From the NCBI GenBank assembly GCA_004009845.1, contig RMBW01000112.1, positions 29,944 through 93,943 on the forward strand: 64,000 bases of DNA. The letters are read 5' to 3'. Within the stretch, counting starts at the first letter, position 1. Each line of letters opens with the position of its first letter. Below are positions 1-11,578 of the stretch, piece by piece. The position numbers and the translations under genes were made by a program. Source of the stretch: Davidsoniella eucalypti (Eukaryota; Ascomycota; Sordariomycetes; Microascales; Ceratocystidaceae). The notes under the pieces are model-generated. The model was not told the origin of the DNA, ran no database searches, and saw nothing but the letters and a program-made list of their open reading frames with translations.

Positions 1-2850
1 TCTTGCTCAGATCTCGGATTTCTGGCCACTGCAACGACATGACCTTTTTCTCTCTTTTCCAAGACGTTTGAGCCATTGTGTCATTTTCTGAAATCTGACC
101 GAGATACAGCAAACAGCGATTTTTGTTTTCTTGATTGTTCGGCGATTCTTGTGATTTTTTGTAAAAGGCGTATACTTGAATATCAGAAGAATACAACAGT
201 GGTTCAACGCTACGCAAATCAACGTGTAGATTGCTTGTGGGAGTGATTTCTGCAGTAATACACAACTATATATAATATATACAAAACCCCCAATCTCGGC
301 CATATATATGAACGTTGCGAGGGGGTGAAGAAACAAACTGGTTACCGATATCGTAGACACGCCTCTCTTTCTCCGTACAGTATCAATCTGAAGTGTAGTG
401 CTGGCTTACCGGAACAAGACGCCCGGTCATAATCCTTTTTCCCGGCTGGTCCTTTTTATCTCTAGGAATGTCTTGCTCACGCCCATCCACTCGCTACATA
501 CTCGGCCCCTTCTTTACATGTACTACTGGCTGTAATGCGCTGTATAGATTGAGAAGAGCTTGGATGGGGTTTCCAGATCTATTTGCACACTCACAGGCAT
601 TGTACTGGTGTGCAACTTACACTATTTGTCAGGGCATACCGTTCACAGGTACATAGCTTTCATCATATAGCCTAACATCGTGTGCCCAAGAGGCAACTTG
701 TTGTTTGATGAAAATCTCAATATTAGCCTATATCTACAGCCCTTTTTTGACGCCCTTCACCGAAGCCTAATCTCAGCATTATGTTCTTTGGCCCCTAGAG
801 CAAAATAGCGATTGCTTTGTGGTTTGACTAACCCAAAGAAAAGAATCTAAAAAGGGTTCGAAAAGCATGGAACAGATATGTGCCAAGGATATTGACGGCA
901 AAATGATTTTCTCCGTGGACTCCCCAATTCAGGTATCAGCTGAATTTCACTCTGGTACCGCTTCACCGCACAGACAATCATGTTGTGAGCTGTAAGCGTT
1001 GCTCGTTCTTTGCTGTACCCACCAATGTGATATGTCTAAGAGACTGTTGAGTGGAGGGCAAGATAATGCACAGCTTGCATGCTGCGGGCAGCAGCAAAAC
1101 TAATGGTACGTACAGTATCATAATACAGTACGTATAAGATGGAGCGTTTTGATAGCACTCATTACTTACATGTACACTGATCTGATATGCACAGTCGACA
1201 TTTGTCCGAGGAATGGCAAAAAGAGTTGCCAGGAAGAGCAGGAAAAATGAGGCCAGCCATTTGCTCCTGCGGCTTTACTTCGACTTGAAATGTAGGTGAG
1301 GCCGTAAAGGCAGCAAGAAAATGAAGAAGAGCAACCTCCACCGCTACATTCAGAATTCGACGACAGGACAAAAAATACGATGAAATTTAAAGGCACGAAC
1401 AAGAAGAATCAGTCATTGCATGTCTTAGATAATGGACTTTTCTTTTTCTTTTTGCTATTGGCTGCCCTTCCCTAACGCAGGTACCCGACTCAGGCTCAGA
1501 AACAAACCACCACCAAGGCCTACACTTTTGTCTTTCTTTTTCTTGTCTTGATATATCTGCATGTATAGCTAGTTTGTCTCTCTATTTGTTGTCTTGGCCT
1601 GGATATGCAAAACTAGGCAAGAGAACCCCGAAAAGAAAGAGAAAAAGACGTCTTTGCTTCCCGTATGGATCCATCCCTCTTGCCGCCATGTCTTCATCCA
1701 GGCGTCTGTTTGCGTGGCCAGTTTGCTTCTTTATTTTGTTTGTTTGATTGATGTGCTGTGCCGTGAAGCAGCAGCCTTGGCTTCCCTTTCTCTCGGTCTT
1801 TGTGTTTCGTTTTGTAGTTGTGACGCCGTAGCATTGGGCCATCAGTCACGGATATAGTAGTAACTTTGCCAAAACTAGCGGGAAGCTGAGATGCCTGACC
1901 ACGGGGTCTTACGATGTGCTCAGAAGGGATAGATAGAGAGAAAGAACGAGGTAGAGAGGCGGCGTAGAGAAGGGACGGGTGTGCAGAAGACAATGGTAGT
2001 ATATCGACGGTCTTAAGGGGTGCTATAGCCCTTCAGGGAGCCATGAATTGGTAGCAATAGGGTCTCTGCCAGAGGGAGCATTTCTACATCGAAGCATTCA
2101 AGCGGTTTTATTGGGGTCTGGGGAAAGGACCTAACTAATTGTGAAATGGAGGCAACCGTCCCGTCACGATAGTCGGAAATCCGTTGGCAGTTCACTCCTG
2201 TTTCCTCGCCTGCATCTCTTGTCACAGGCAAAAGAAAGAGACTAGTCCTGGAGCAGAGCAATGCCGAGAGAGAAAGAAAGCCTTCTAGGCCGAACCGTGG
2301 TTCTTTGGCCTAGAAATGACGGCGTTTTTCGTTCGGTAGAGACTCTGGCTTGGTTGCCGCCTCCAGGATCAGGAACTTGAATTGGGCAAGACCGCTCCTG
2401 AAGCCGTACTAATACGACTGGCTAAATACAAACGGCGATGGCTATTAGTTGACAAGTATACAGTTGTATGCTTCTTCTTGCTATACACAAAGCAGCCAAG
2501 TAAGTATGAAGTACAGGTGTAGAAAAGACAGGAAAAAGGGAAGAAAAAGAGCGGGATTCGCTTTCAATGACACGCTACCTTCCTTGCTTCCTTGACCCAT
2601 GGCGTAGCGAGACGCTGGTGACGGAGCCATGCGTCTTCGCCTATAGGCTCATCTCATCTCATTCTTTTTTTTTCCTGTCTTCTTTTTTGCCTATTTGCCT
2701 CCTTCGACTGCATCTTCCAGGCATAGCGTTGCATTGAATTCCAGGGAAAAAAAACAAGTTTGGACTCTACCAACCTAGGCCCAATGAGCGTCCGGCAACC
2801 TGATATTTGCTTTTTGCTGCGGTCTGATGGAATGTTTTCCGGATCTTCGC

Positions 2851-2936
2851 ACCACCATCAACAACCGACAATAACAATAACAGCAACGACGTCAATAGTA
2901 GCAGTAGTAGTAGTACTAGCACTAGTAGTAACGACT
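2851..2936. repeat. imperfect trinucleotide tract (ACA/GTA-type)
   Basis: The tract begins with CAACAAC/AATAAC-type triplets and passes into AGTAGTAGT triplets. One strand reads as a run of Thr/Ile/Val codons and the other as a run of Leu codons, which explains the apparent ORFs on both strands. It is a simple-sequence region and not evidence of a gene. Confidence 0.7.
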
Positions 2937-4018
2937 GCAATTTCTCCCAGTCACAAGTCAGGTATCGAATCGATCGAGCCCGCCAGGCTGACTGATCGAC
3001 ACGATCTCGTGTCTGGTCTAGCCTGGCCTGGCCGAAACTCAAATAGTGCTTTGCTTTGCTGTGCAACAGGCTCAACGTACATCTATTCTTCCTCTTGCTT
3101 GGACAGATAGTACGACATACTTGGCATGTTGAGCTGGCCGTGTGATTGGGTGGTCCTCGATTCGATTCGACATGTTTGCTGTCTCACAAGCCGACTACCG
3201 CTATTGTTTCTTTTGACCTGCTTTGCCTCGGCCGTACAGTTGCTGAGAAGATAGAGATTCGGCTTCTGCCAGAAAGCAAAGCAGACGCCGCTGTCTAGAG
3301 AAAAGCATAGCTGTACCCGCCATCACCAAGCACACGGACCTTTTAAGAGAGATATACGAGTGCACCGAAAGTGGCAGTAGTTCATGAACCGCCGGGGCAG
3401 GAGAAAAGGAAAGACAGGACGAGAATAGACTGGAAGACGTGAAGGCGTTAAGACCATAGTATCTCCTGCTTTTTACTTTCTGCTTCTGTCATCCCCGGAC
3501 AAACAAATCGTGAGAAGGTCCGGCACGCCTCCTTCCTTTGCTTTGATCTTTAGCTGCGCTACACACATGATTTGAAAAAGGAAAAAAAAACGAAGAATGG
3601 CAAGCACACAAACTAAAAAAAAAATGAACGAGCAATGGTCAGGCAAAAGCGGCAAGAAACGAAGACGACTCCAAAGCAAAGTAACATTAACACACGGACT
3701 TCCTTTTCGGCCCAGACAGCGTAGCCATGAGGCTTCCGTTTGCTGTCCATCGCTTCCACAGCAAGACAATATAGTATAGGCTTTGCTTTATTTTCTGTGT
3801 ATATTGTTCACTATGACTGCTGCCTCTTGTTCTGTATCCCATCCGACAGCCTCGTTGGCCTTCTTTTTGGCTTTGCTTCTAGACACGCCCTTGCTTTAGG
3901 TTTCTTGTTTGTAGCTCACAAGTTGCCTAGGCAGAAATAACTAGCAAAAGAAACACCATAGAAATAAAGTCTGGAGTACGGGTGTCTTTTTATTTACCAT
4001 ACATATGTACCATACTTA

Positions 4019-4031
4019 CCCCCCCCCCCCC
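4019..4031. repeat. C13 homopolymer
   Basis: There are thirteen C in a row after CATACTTA. Shorter C or G runs recur in the gene-poor DNA (about 30970, 34800 and 43921), so this appears to be a property of the non-coding sequence here. Confidence 0.85.
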
Positions 4032-6951
4032 TCGATTATGCCAGCGTGCAAATTTACATACTAGGAATGAAGAGGGCATAAGCCGAGCGCACTATAATCG
4101 ACGAGACGGTAAAGCCAAATGAAAAACCCATAGATTTACACTAGTCTAGCATGGTAATATCACACCCTGCGATATAACACTATCTAAATATCTGTATCGT
4201 CATAGTCCCACCCACCATATTACACTTTACCTTCTTTTCCTTCCTGATTCTAGTTTCTAGTGAGACTTAAAATCATAATGTTTTTCAACACACTGTCAAT
4301 AAGATGGGAGAGAAGGAACAAAAGAGAGAAAAAAAAAGCCTCGTATGTGTTTAATTTCCTTTTGTTCGTTTAAGCTTACCACTGCCTTCCTACAATCTCC
4401 ATGCTCCATTTTCCACCTTTACTTCCTCCACCGGCCCATGGCTTTCGCTAGGTATTAACAGTAAACATCATGCCAACGGCATGTTATAGACTGACATGCC
4501 TTAGTATTAACTTTTTGTACCCCCCTCAGCAAGCGGCATCAACACTCGTCCTTCGGTGACAAATACCGGCTTGATATCATACCACTATATCACTCTATAT
4601 GCGTGTAGATTACATGTGTTTAAATGTCAGTGGCTACATCACAGCCATTGTGATCGTCAATGTCATATATTTTGTGACCTAAGCTCCATACTTCATATGT
4701 ATTTGAGGCGTTGTTTACCGGCCTACTATGACTTATAACAGAGTTCCAGTGGACTATATTTGACTATGCCGACTGCATAACTCATATTGAAGCGCCGTAT
4801 ACCCTATGTTTACTACCACTTGCCCACATACAACACCACTACAATAGTTCGTTGTAGATGGGTATAATACCAATACGGCGTTTATGATATATTCTTTAGG
4901 ATATCATATCATGATTTAGCGGTGGACAACCGAATGAAAAAGTTGTTCGAACCGCCTGCAGCACTAAGATTTAATACTAGCCAAAATATTCCTCGTCCAT
5001 AAACTAGCGATACCATCTATGATACTCTACCATTATGAAGATATAAATATACGACCTCATTGGTATCATTATCTTGCTCTCTGATCCAATCATATCTGTA
5101 TTTCTATTCTGTAGATGGCCATCTAGAAGCGCTTGGTGTTACTATAGCAAATCAAAGCATAACGTATATACAAAAGTCCTACACCGAATATAAAAAGAGA
5201 TATACAGCCTGCACAGCCCTGATCTTAGTTCCTTACGCTTACAATATGCAAGTGTTTCTGCTCATATGTTCATCCTATTATTAAACTGTGTGAAATGCTT
5301 CAATGTAGACTAATTCATACCCTCATCCTCATTCTCTTCCAAATTCACTCATATGGCGGTGGAGGTGGAATATAGAGCAGAGTTGGCCATGTATCACACA
5401 GTAAACGAGCAAGTAGCCCCCAATGAGTGTCTAAAGGAAAACAATAATAATGTGACATTTAAGATTTCAATGTGTTTGTGGTGGCTAGTTTCAAGCCAAG
5501 AACAAAACACACACTTATACGGTATAACGAGCTATACAGACCTAGAAAAACATACATTTTTTAGCGAATGAATAATATACTACTAACACTCAACCACTCC
5601 TTCGTGCTACCAAGGGGGTCGGATCTAGCTTATTGCTACTGGCAGGAGCTCCTCTGATATCATATGTAAGAAAGGAAGAAACTAAAGCTACCACTACTTT
5701 CCCCAAGTCGCATCGTCCACTTTCTGAGTCACTACTTGCCCTTCTATATATATCCTTTCTAGTCTATATTCGGAAGAATGTGGTGGGCGTTTATGCCAAT
5801 AAGAAGAAAGGGAAGTACTGTTACCAATTAGCTGTGAGTACAACTGACCAAGGACTCCTACTACTGGGCCCTAAGTACCACATTGGACCTCATGACTACA
5901 TCGTGTGGACTAAAAAGAATTGCTTGCCCTTCAGGCCTTTGCTGCCAGCCCTTTGTTCCTTGGCATTTTGTTTCTGTAGTCTTGGGTATACTTTTTCTTA
6001 GATTCCAGGCTCAGCCCCCCCTTCCAGAGAAACAATAGTTGCCCAAGACCTTTTCCTGGGCCTTTCTATTGTTCCATGACTGAAGAAAGGGACTGTTTTA
6101 GTAAAAAACGCAGAAGCGTGGAGTAGGGCTTAGCTCGCCCAACATGTCACTTTTCAAGGCGACGAGAGTATGATGCTAAACAATACTATATTGAAGAGGG
6201 ATCGGGCACATTGGAACGCAAGATATAGTGAAGAATACTTGGAAAATAAGATAGAAATCAATGCTTAATATATAACAAAAAACTATATCATCTAGCCCTG
6301 AAGGGGAGCCACCAAACATAGGGCGACACTATTCCAGCATGTAACAAGAAAATAATACACTGTGAGAATACTAATAGAAAATCGGTAATGAAGAAAAGAA
6401 TCGCTAACAATGTGTACAGCTATATTCGCATTAAGAAACAATGATTCTTTTTTGCTGCTTGGTTGTAGCCACAGCCAAAAGCAAAATAAATGAACCCAAA
6501 TATATTGCTCCCTAAACGGGAAACAATAGTAAAGGCCTGAAACCAGCGCAAAAGGATAAACTCCTGAATATACATAAAATGGAGATCCCAAGTAGAAAAC
6601 AGATAAAAACCGTAAGAGATCGTTATAGTAAGTAAACAACAAGGTACTGGGGATAGCTAAAAAGGTGACTCCAGTAAAAGACAGAAGACGAAGAACAAGT
6701 ACGGAGCAAATAAACTCCCCAAACAAAAGCCGTTGTAACCGAAAAAGCATGGTATAAACGAAGGAGAAACGAGTGACAAGTGGCCCAAAAAAAACAAGAA
6801 ATAAAATATCATAGACCGTGAAACAACAAAACAATATCAGGGAATAGTAAAGGGAATATAACAAAAAAAAAAGTTGTACTGGTGAAAGAAGAAACAGAGA
6901 ATAGAATAATGTAGGCAGAAAGAATAAACAAAAGCCAAGGGAAAAACCCAA

Positions 6952-7344
6952 GATAGGAACAACGCGGGCCGCCGGTCTAAGTGCGATTCAGCTTTTTGAT
7001 ACACGGCTTCATGCTAAGAAATGCAAGGCCGCCATAGAAAGGATGATATGCGAGATGTTTGGATAACCAACGCAATGTAACGAGATAATAAGAACAAAGA
7101 TATGACTGACGGTGTGTAAAGGGCAAAATGCATAATACTTTCAATGTGTTCAAGTGCCGTGTATAAAATAAGAAGGGGGAGGGAGGGGGGCGTGTGTGTA
7201 GAAGAAGCCGTAATAATCAATAAAACAGGATATAATGAGGTTGCTGTATGAGAAGAACAATAAGAGGCAAGGGATGTTGGTTAGAGATAATGGCACAGGC
7301 GGTATCGAAGACATGCATTTACTGCATATTGTCTGCCTCTTTTT
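6952..7344 (-). terminator. 3' flank and probable 3' UTR of the homeobox gene
   Basis: This follows the TAA stop of the homeobox gene on the minus strand. The sense strand is AT-rich and carries no further coding frame. I cannot place the poly(A) site. The 3' UTR may extend into the T-rich sense-strand sequence at 6292-6951. Confidence 0.4.
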
Positions 7345-9249
7345 TTAGGCGGTTCTCCGGGGTGCTGAGAAGCCATCTGCTACCACGAAGTTTTGTGGTG
7401 CGATATGGCTGAAGCTCTGTGGGCGCGAACCCAAAGACAGTAGACTTCCCTGGGTGTTGGCGTGCATGGCATTGAAGCTGTAGTCGGGACCGACATTAAC
7501 CTGCATGCCACCCGCGAAGAAGTTGGATGTGTCGAAGTTGGCTTCGTCGTTGAGCCGGTAGTTTGGGCTGCTGCCGGGTGCAGGGCCGCCGCTCATGACC
7601 ATCGAGTTGGCGCCAAAGTCATTGATCAGGGACGAGGTGGAAGGCGTGCTGCTAGCCTGGCTGATCTGAGTAAAGAGACCCAGGTTGTTGTTGATGTCCA
7701 TGGTGTAGTTGTTGCCGGCAGAGGGCGTCAGAGGGCCTGAGTTGTACATTTGATCCGGGAAGGATGACACCGAGGTGGAAGCGGTGGCAGACGTTCCAAC
7801 CATGCGGTTTCCGAGACCAAGAGTGTAGTCGAAGGCAGAGCCCGCTAGGCTAGGAGTGATGGCAGAGATACTGGACATTGGCGACACGGTAGTAGTGCTA
7901 GCGCCTAGCGTTGCCATGCCGGGTGTAGAGGGAGAGTTATCAATGGCTGATGATGCGAAGTAGGTCTCGTGTGGGGTGTAAGGCGCAGTTCCATAGCTGC
8001 CGTACGGCTTTTGGATACGGCCACTGGCTGTGGAGGAAACACGCTGTAGAGGAGAACCGTTGCCGCTGCGAGGACGCGCCCGATCTTGAGAGCCGCTAGT
8101 CATGCCTGTAGGGCTATGGTTTGTGCGAAGAGCGTGAGGTTGGCGCTGCTTGCGCCGAGAAGCAAGGTTTTCGTTAACAACAGCATTCTTGAGGTCTTCC
8201 TGGGTGAAATGTGGCGTTAGAGTGGACGGAGAACGCCCCACAAGACGCATCTGGTTCATGTCAGGAGACATGTTGCTGCCACGAAAAGAGCCGTATGAAG
8301 GGGCGTCCTGTATCGACATGGACATAGAGAACCCGTTCTGGGCTACAACTGATGAGCCAGGCATGGAAGGAGGAGATCCCGCAGAAGTCTGGAGCTGCTG
8401 TGTGTTGTTGCTGAGCATAGAGTTCTGAGTAATGGGGGATTGGTTTAGGGGAGGAGTCGCTAGAGAAGATGCAGCATGCGAGGCCTGTGGAGACGCAGCC
8501 GCGGACTCGGCTGAGGCATCTGAAGTGTTTTGCTTGATAGCTGATGGGAAAGCAGCTGTAGAAGGACGGAGAGGGTTTCCTTGGCCTTGCGCTCCGTCAA
8601 AGTACTCGTTGACGACTTCTGGTGCTGGGGCTTCTGGGGCCTCGGATCTAGCGTTGGTGTTGGCAGCAGCCGAGTCTGAAGCTCTCTTCTCCTGCTTCGC
8701 CTTGGCCCGGCGGTTCTGGAACCAGTTCTACAGTGGGTTCATGTTAGTACCATGTGCTGGCAATACAAGGTATGGGATTCAAGGGTAGGCACTCACGTTG
8801 ATTCTGGCAGGCTCGACACGCATCTCCTCGGCCAGCTTGCGCTTAGTCTCGGCGTTTGGCTTGGGGTTTTCCTTGAAGTTTGCTTCGAGTCTCTCGGCCT
8901 CTTCCTTGTTGAAGCGAGGCTTGGTGTCAGAAGAACGGCCGGTGCTGGCCTCGAAGTAGTTGTTGGGCGGGTAGTTCTGCTGCAGTCCGTTCCAAGACAA
9001 CGGCATTGGAGTGGTGACATAGCTCATGCTGGAGTCTTGGTAGTATGGGTTAGCCAAGGACATGGGCATGGCGGATCTGATGAGGTCCTGGCCTGGAGGA
9101 AGCGTCGAGTAGTTGAACAGCAAAGCTGACGGGTGGATATTGTGCATAGATGATGGCATCTGGGACATCTGATGCATCGCCATTGGGCGCGGCTGGGTGT
9201 ACTGAGACGTCTGAAGGTCGTCGTTTTGAGTATGAGTGGTGAAGTCCAT
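7345..9249 (-). CDS. homeobox transcription factor
   Basis: Two exons on the minus strand, 9249-8797 and 8727-7345, give a 611-aa protein. The 69-bp intron (8796-8728) has a GTGAGT donor, an ACTAAC branch site and a CTGTAG acceptor. The ATG at 9249 lies in a CACCATGG context and is preferred; the frame stays open for about 22 codons upstream but without an ATG. The homeodomain spans about residues 108-165. It starts near KPRFNKEEAERLE and ends in helix 3 as INNWFQNRRAKAKQEK, with the invariant Trp153, Phe154, Asn156 and Arg158 and a Gln at position 50, which usually favours TAAT sites. The intron splits helix 3 just before NWFQN. The remaining 450 residues or so are rich in Ser, Thr, Ala, Pro and Asn, as in a disordered regulatory region. 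It is a nuclear DNA-binding protein. Fungal members of this class control conidiation and development (for example Htf1/MoHOX2 and HbxA). Which orthologue this is I cannot tell. Confidence 0.93.
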
Positions 9250-10064
9250 GGTGGGAATATTACGAGAACAGTGCTGTTCACAGGATGAAGTGATGGGCGC
9301 AAAGAGAGAAAGCAAGAAGATGAAAAGAAAGACAGGAGGCTGAGATGATGCCGACTGTCGATATTATATGCTCAAGTGGGCTTCGAGGCACAGGTATATT
9401 GTTCAGCCTGTACAAGTTGAAGACAAGATATCGCACAAGTCTTTGTCTAGTCGGAGGGAAGCTCAGTTTCGATCAAACGACCAGACTAAGGGCAGTTTCT
9501 AGTTCTCAAAAGGGCTCGATGGTGTAGGTAGAGATAGATACCAAGGTGTCGTACAAGTCCCGAAAGTTCTAAATCTGCAGGCAAGTGGTAGATTAGAGGG
9601 ATGAATTAAGAATGAAGGGACTGATGTAATGGAAAAGAAGACTTGAAGAGCCGAAATGCATCAGGCAATAGAAGACAGAAAGGGAGCCCCAAGAGAGATG
9701 AAGAGGACGGCCAAGGTACTAAATCTTCAAGCAAGTTCTTGTTCTACGGACAAGCGTGACGATCTCTAAGGGAGATGGGAGTCTTTTTTAAGGGCAAGCT
9801 GTAATAGTAGATAGTAGAGCAGTCGACCGGCGCGAGAGGCCCAGAAGAAGCGTTGAACAAGAAGAAGTAACGATAGTAGCTGAAAGCGAGAGTGGTTTGC
9901 GGAGGGAAGTGCTCTAGTCCAAGGGGAGAAGGCAGTGACGATCCAGACAAGATTGGACACAAAAGAATCGAGGGCGATGATGATGATGACAGTAGGCGTA
10001 AAGTTCTCTTCTTGGTATGAAGCAAGACAAGGGATAGTAAAGATATAGTTAACACAATAAGGTT

Positions 10065-10097
10065 GAAGAAGAAGAAGAAGAAGAAGAAGAAGAAGAA
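10065..10097. repeat. (GAA)11 microsatellite, TTC on the homeobox sense strand
   Basis: Eleven perfect GAA triplets lie about 0.8 kb upstream of the homeobox start codon, within a wider purine-rich block. Tracts of this kind vary in length between strains. Confidence 0.95.
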
Positions 10098-10540
10098 CAA
10101 GAGGTCAGCTCTGGTTGGTGATGGGTATGATGATGAAGAAAAAAAGATGATGAGAAAAAATAGAAGAAGAGGAGATCAACGAGGAGGCAAAAGCCTTTGA
10201 TTAATATAAAGAGAAGAGAGACGAAACGAAGGTGCTAGAGTTGATTGAGATGATTGAGATGATAGACGGCTATTATCCAAGCAAGAGATGGGAGAGACAA
10301 AGTGAAGCGGCGCCTAGGAGGTTATATTTAAAAACAAATGCCAAATGAGGTACCCAGCAAGCAACAAGAGAAGCTCTGCCTTGGAAAGACACCGAGTCGC
10401 ATGTAAGAAGGAAAGGAAGAAGAATGGAGGGCCCAGAGAGAGCAGAATAGACTGGCAAAGTTACATACAGCCTGACAACTGCCCCATGTTTGCCACCAAG
10501 AAGAGAGACGAAGCCAAGCTAGCTCTACTGCTGCCGGGTG

Positions 10541-10565
10541 CTGCTGCTGCTACTGCTGCTGCTGC
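10541..10565. repeat. CTG/CAG trinucleotide tract
   Basis: CTG triplets with one TAC-type interruption, about 1.3 kb upstream of the homeobox start. They give poly-Leu or poly-Ala/Ser in short frames that show no other coding features. Confidence 0.85.
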
Positions 10566-11560
10566 GTTCAGTGGCTGCCCATGCTGTGAAGGGCGCTAGC
10601 CAGCACTGTCGGTGCCCCAAAACTACAGCGGGCCAGCAGCCTGGGCGGCTTGGTGTTGCAGCGCTATGGATTCCTCTCTGGCTTCCTGTTGACTCGTTGA
10701 CCTCCAGCACTGCTCTTGTTTCCTCACTTTTTTTTTCAGTAGCAACTCACACACCCCCTCCCCCTTCCCCATGTCCTGCTCTGGGCGTGTGCTTTTCTTT
10801 TTTCGTTTTAGTTTTTTTTTCCTACCAGGGCATGCAGTAAGACAGACACCACAGGGTATGTGGGATAAGTAGATCTTAGAGAGCCTCTACCATGTAGTAT
10901 AACGGGGTGGCCATAGAGCACAGCTACATTGCTCGGCTGGCATACACCCTCTTGCAGCCAACCAGGGAAGAGTAGCAGGACTCGGAAGAGGCTATCAGTC
11001 GAGTCAAGTAGATCTGGTGCTTGTTCTTTTTTCTTCTCTGCAGCTACGTGCAACTGACTATGTGCGTACGGACTGGCTACTTGCGATGGCACAGCTTAGG
11101 CCAGTAGACACAGGAGGCTTTGGGCCGAAAGCAGGCGCAACAGTCTGCGCAGCTGAACCTGACGATGGCCAAGTCATAGGCAAACGCTCATAATTTTACT
11201 CTTGTGTCCGTTTTGGGCTCGTCCATCGAGGGCAACGGGGCCGACTAAGCAGTCATCACAAGCATTTAAGCCTTCAAGCCTGCCAGTCGTCAGCCAGTCC
11301 AAACCCTCCAGCCAGGCAAGCCCACAAGCCCGTAGACAAACATATCTCGGCTTATAGTTGCCATGGCTCGGGGTGCAGGTGTGTCTCTATACAGTAACGT
11401 CTACCTGAAAGCCCCCATGCCCCAAGTTTCTGCAGATATAGAGCATCCATACAACTACTACTGCGTGTATGAGTACTTGCGATTGATCGTGGATTTTATC
11501 GCTGCGCTACGATCCTGATCCCCATCATCGACAAGTACGAAAATCAGCAAGCCCAGAGTC

Positions 11561-11578
11561 TTTTTTTTTTTTTTTTTT
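11561..11578. repeat. T18 homopolymer
   Basis: Eighteen T in a row. I looked for a flanking target-site duplication that would mark a retroposed insert and found none. Confidence 0.9.

Larger units (their letters stand above)
1..6291. other. non-coding stretch, left edge
   Basis: I see no gene here. Reading frames are short, and the longer ones begin at TTG or other non-ATG codons and match no family I know. The visible content is low-complexity: pyrimidine-rich patches on the plus strand between about 1440 and 3900, a trinucleotide-rich patch near 2851-2936, and a run of 13 C at 4019-4031. From about 4000 onward the sequence becomes visibly more AT-rich. It lies beyond the 3' end of the homeobox gene, so some of it may be regulatory or transcribed without coding. 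That is inference. Confidence 0.6.
9250..11092 (-). promoter_or_regulatory. upstream region and probable long 5' leader of the homeobox gene
   Basis: The plus strand is markedly purine-rich from about 9600 to 10250, so the homeobox gene's sense strand is a long CT-rich tract. Such tracts are typical of fungal promoters and 5' leaders near the transcription start. It contains a (GAA)11 tract, a CTG-rich tract and a T-run near 10810. I find no coding frame. The transcription start cannot be fixed from sequence, so the split between leader and promoter is unknown. Confidence 0.5.

Noticed and set aside
5633..6001. 122-codon frame on the plus strand
   Set aside because: It starts at TTG and contains no ATG, matches no family I know, and no upstream exon is visible.
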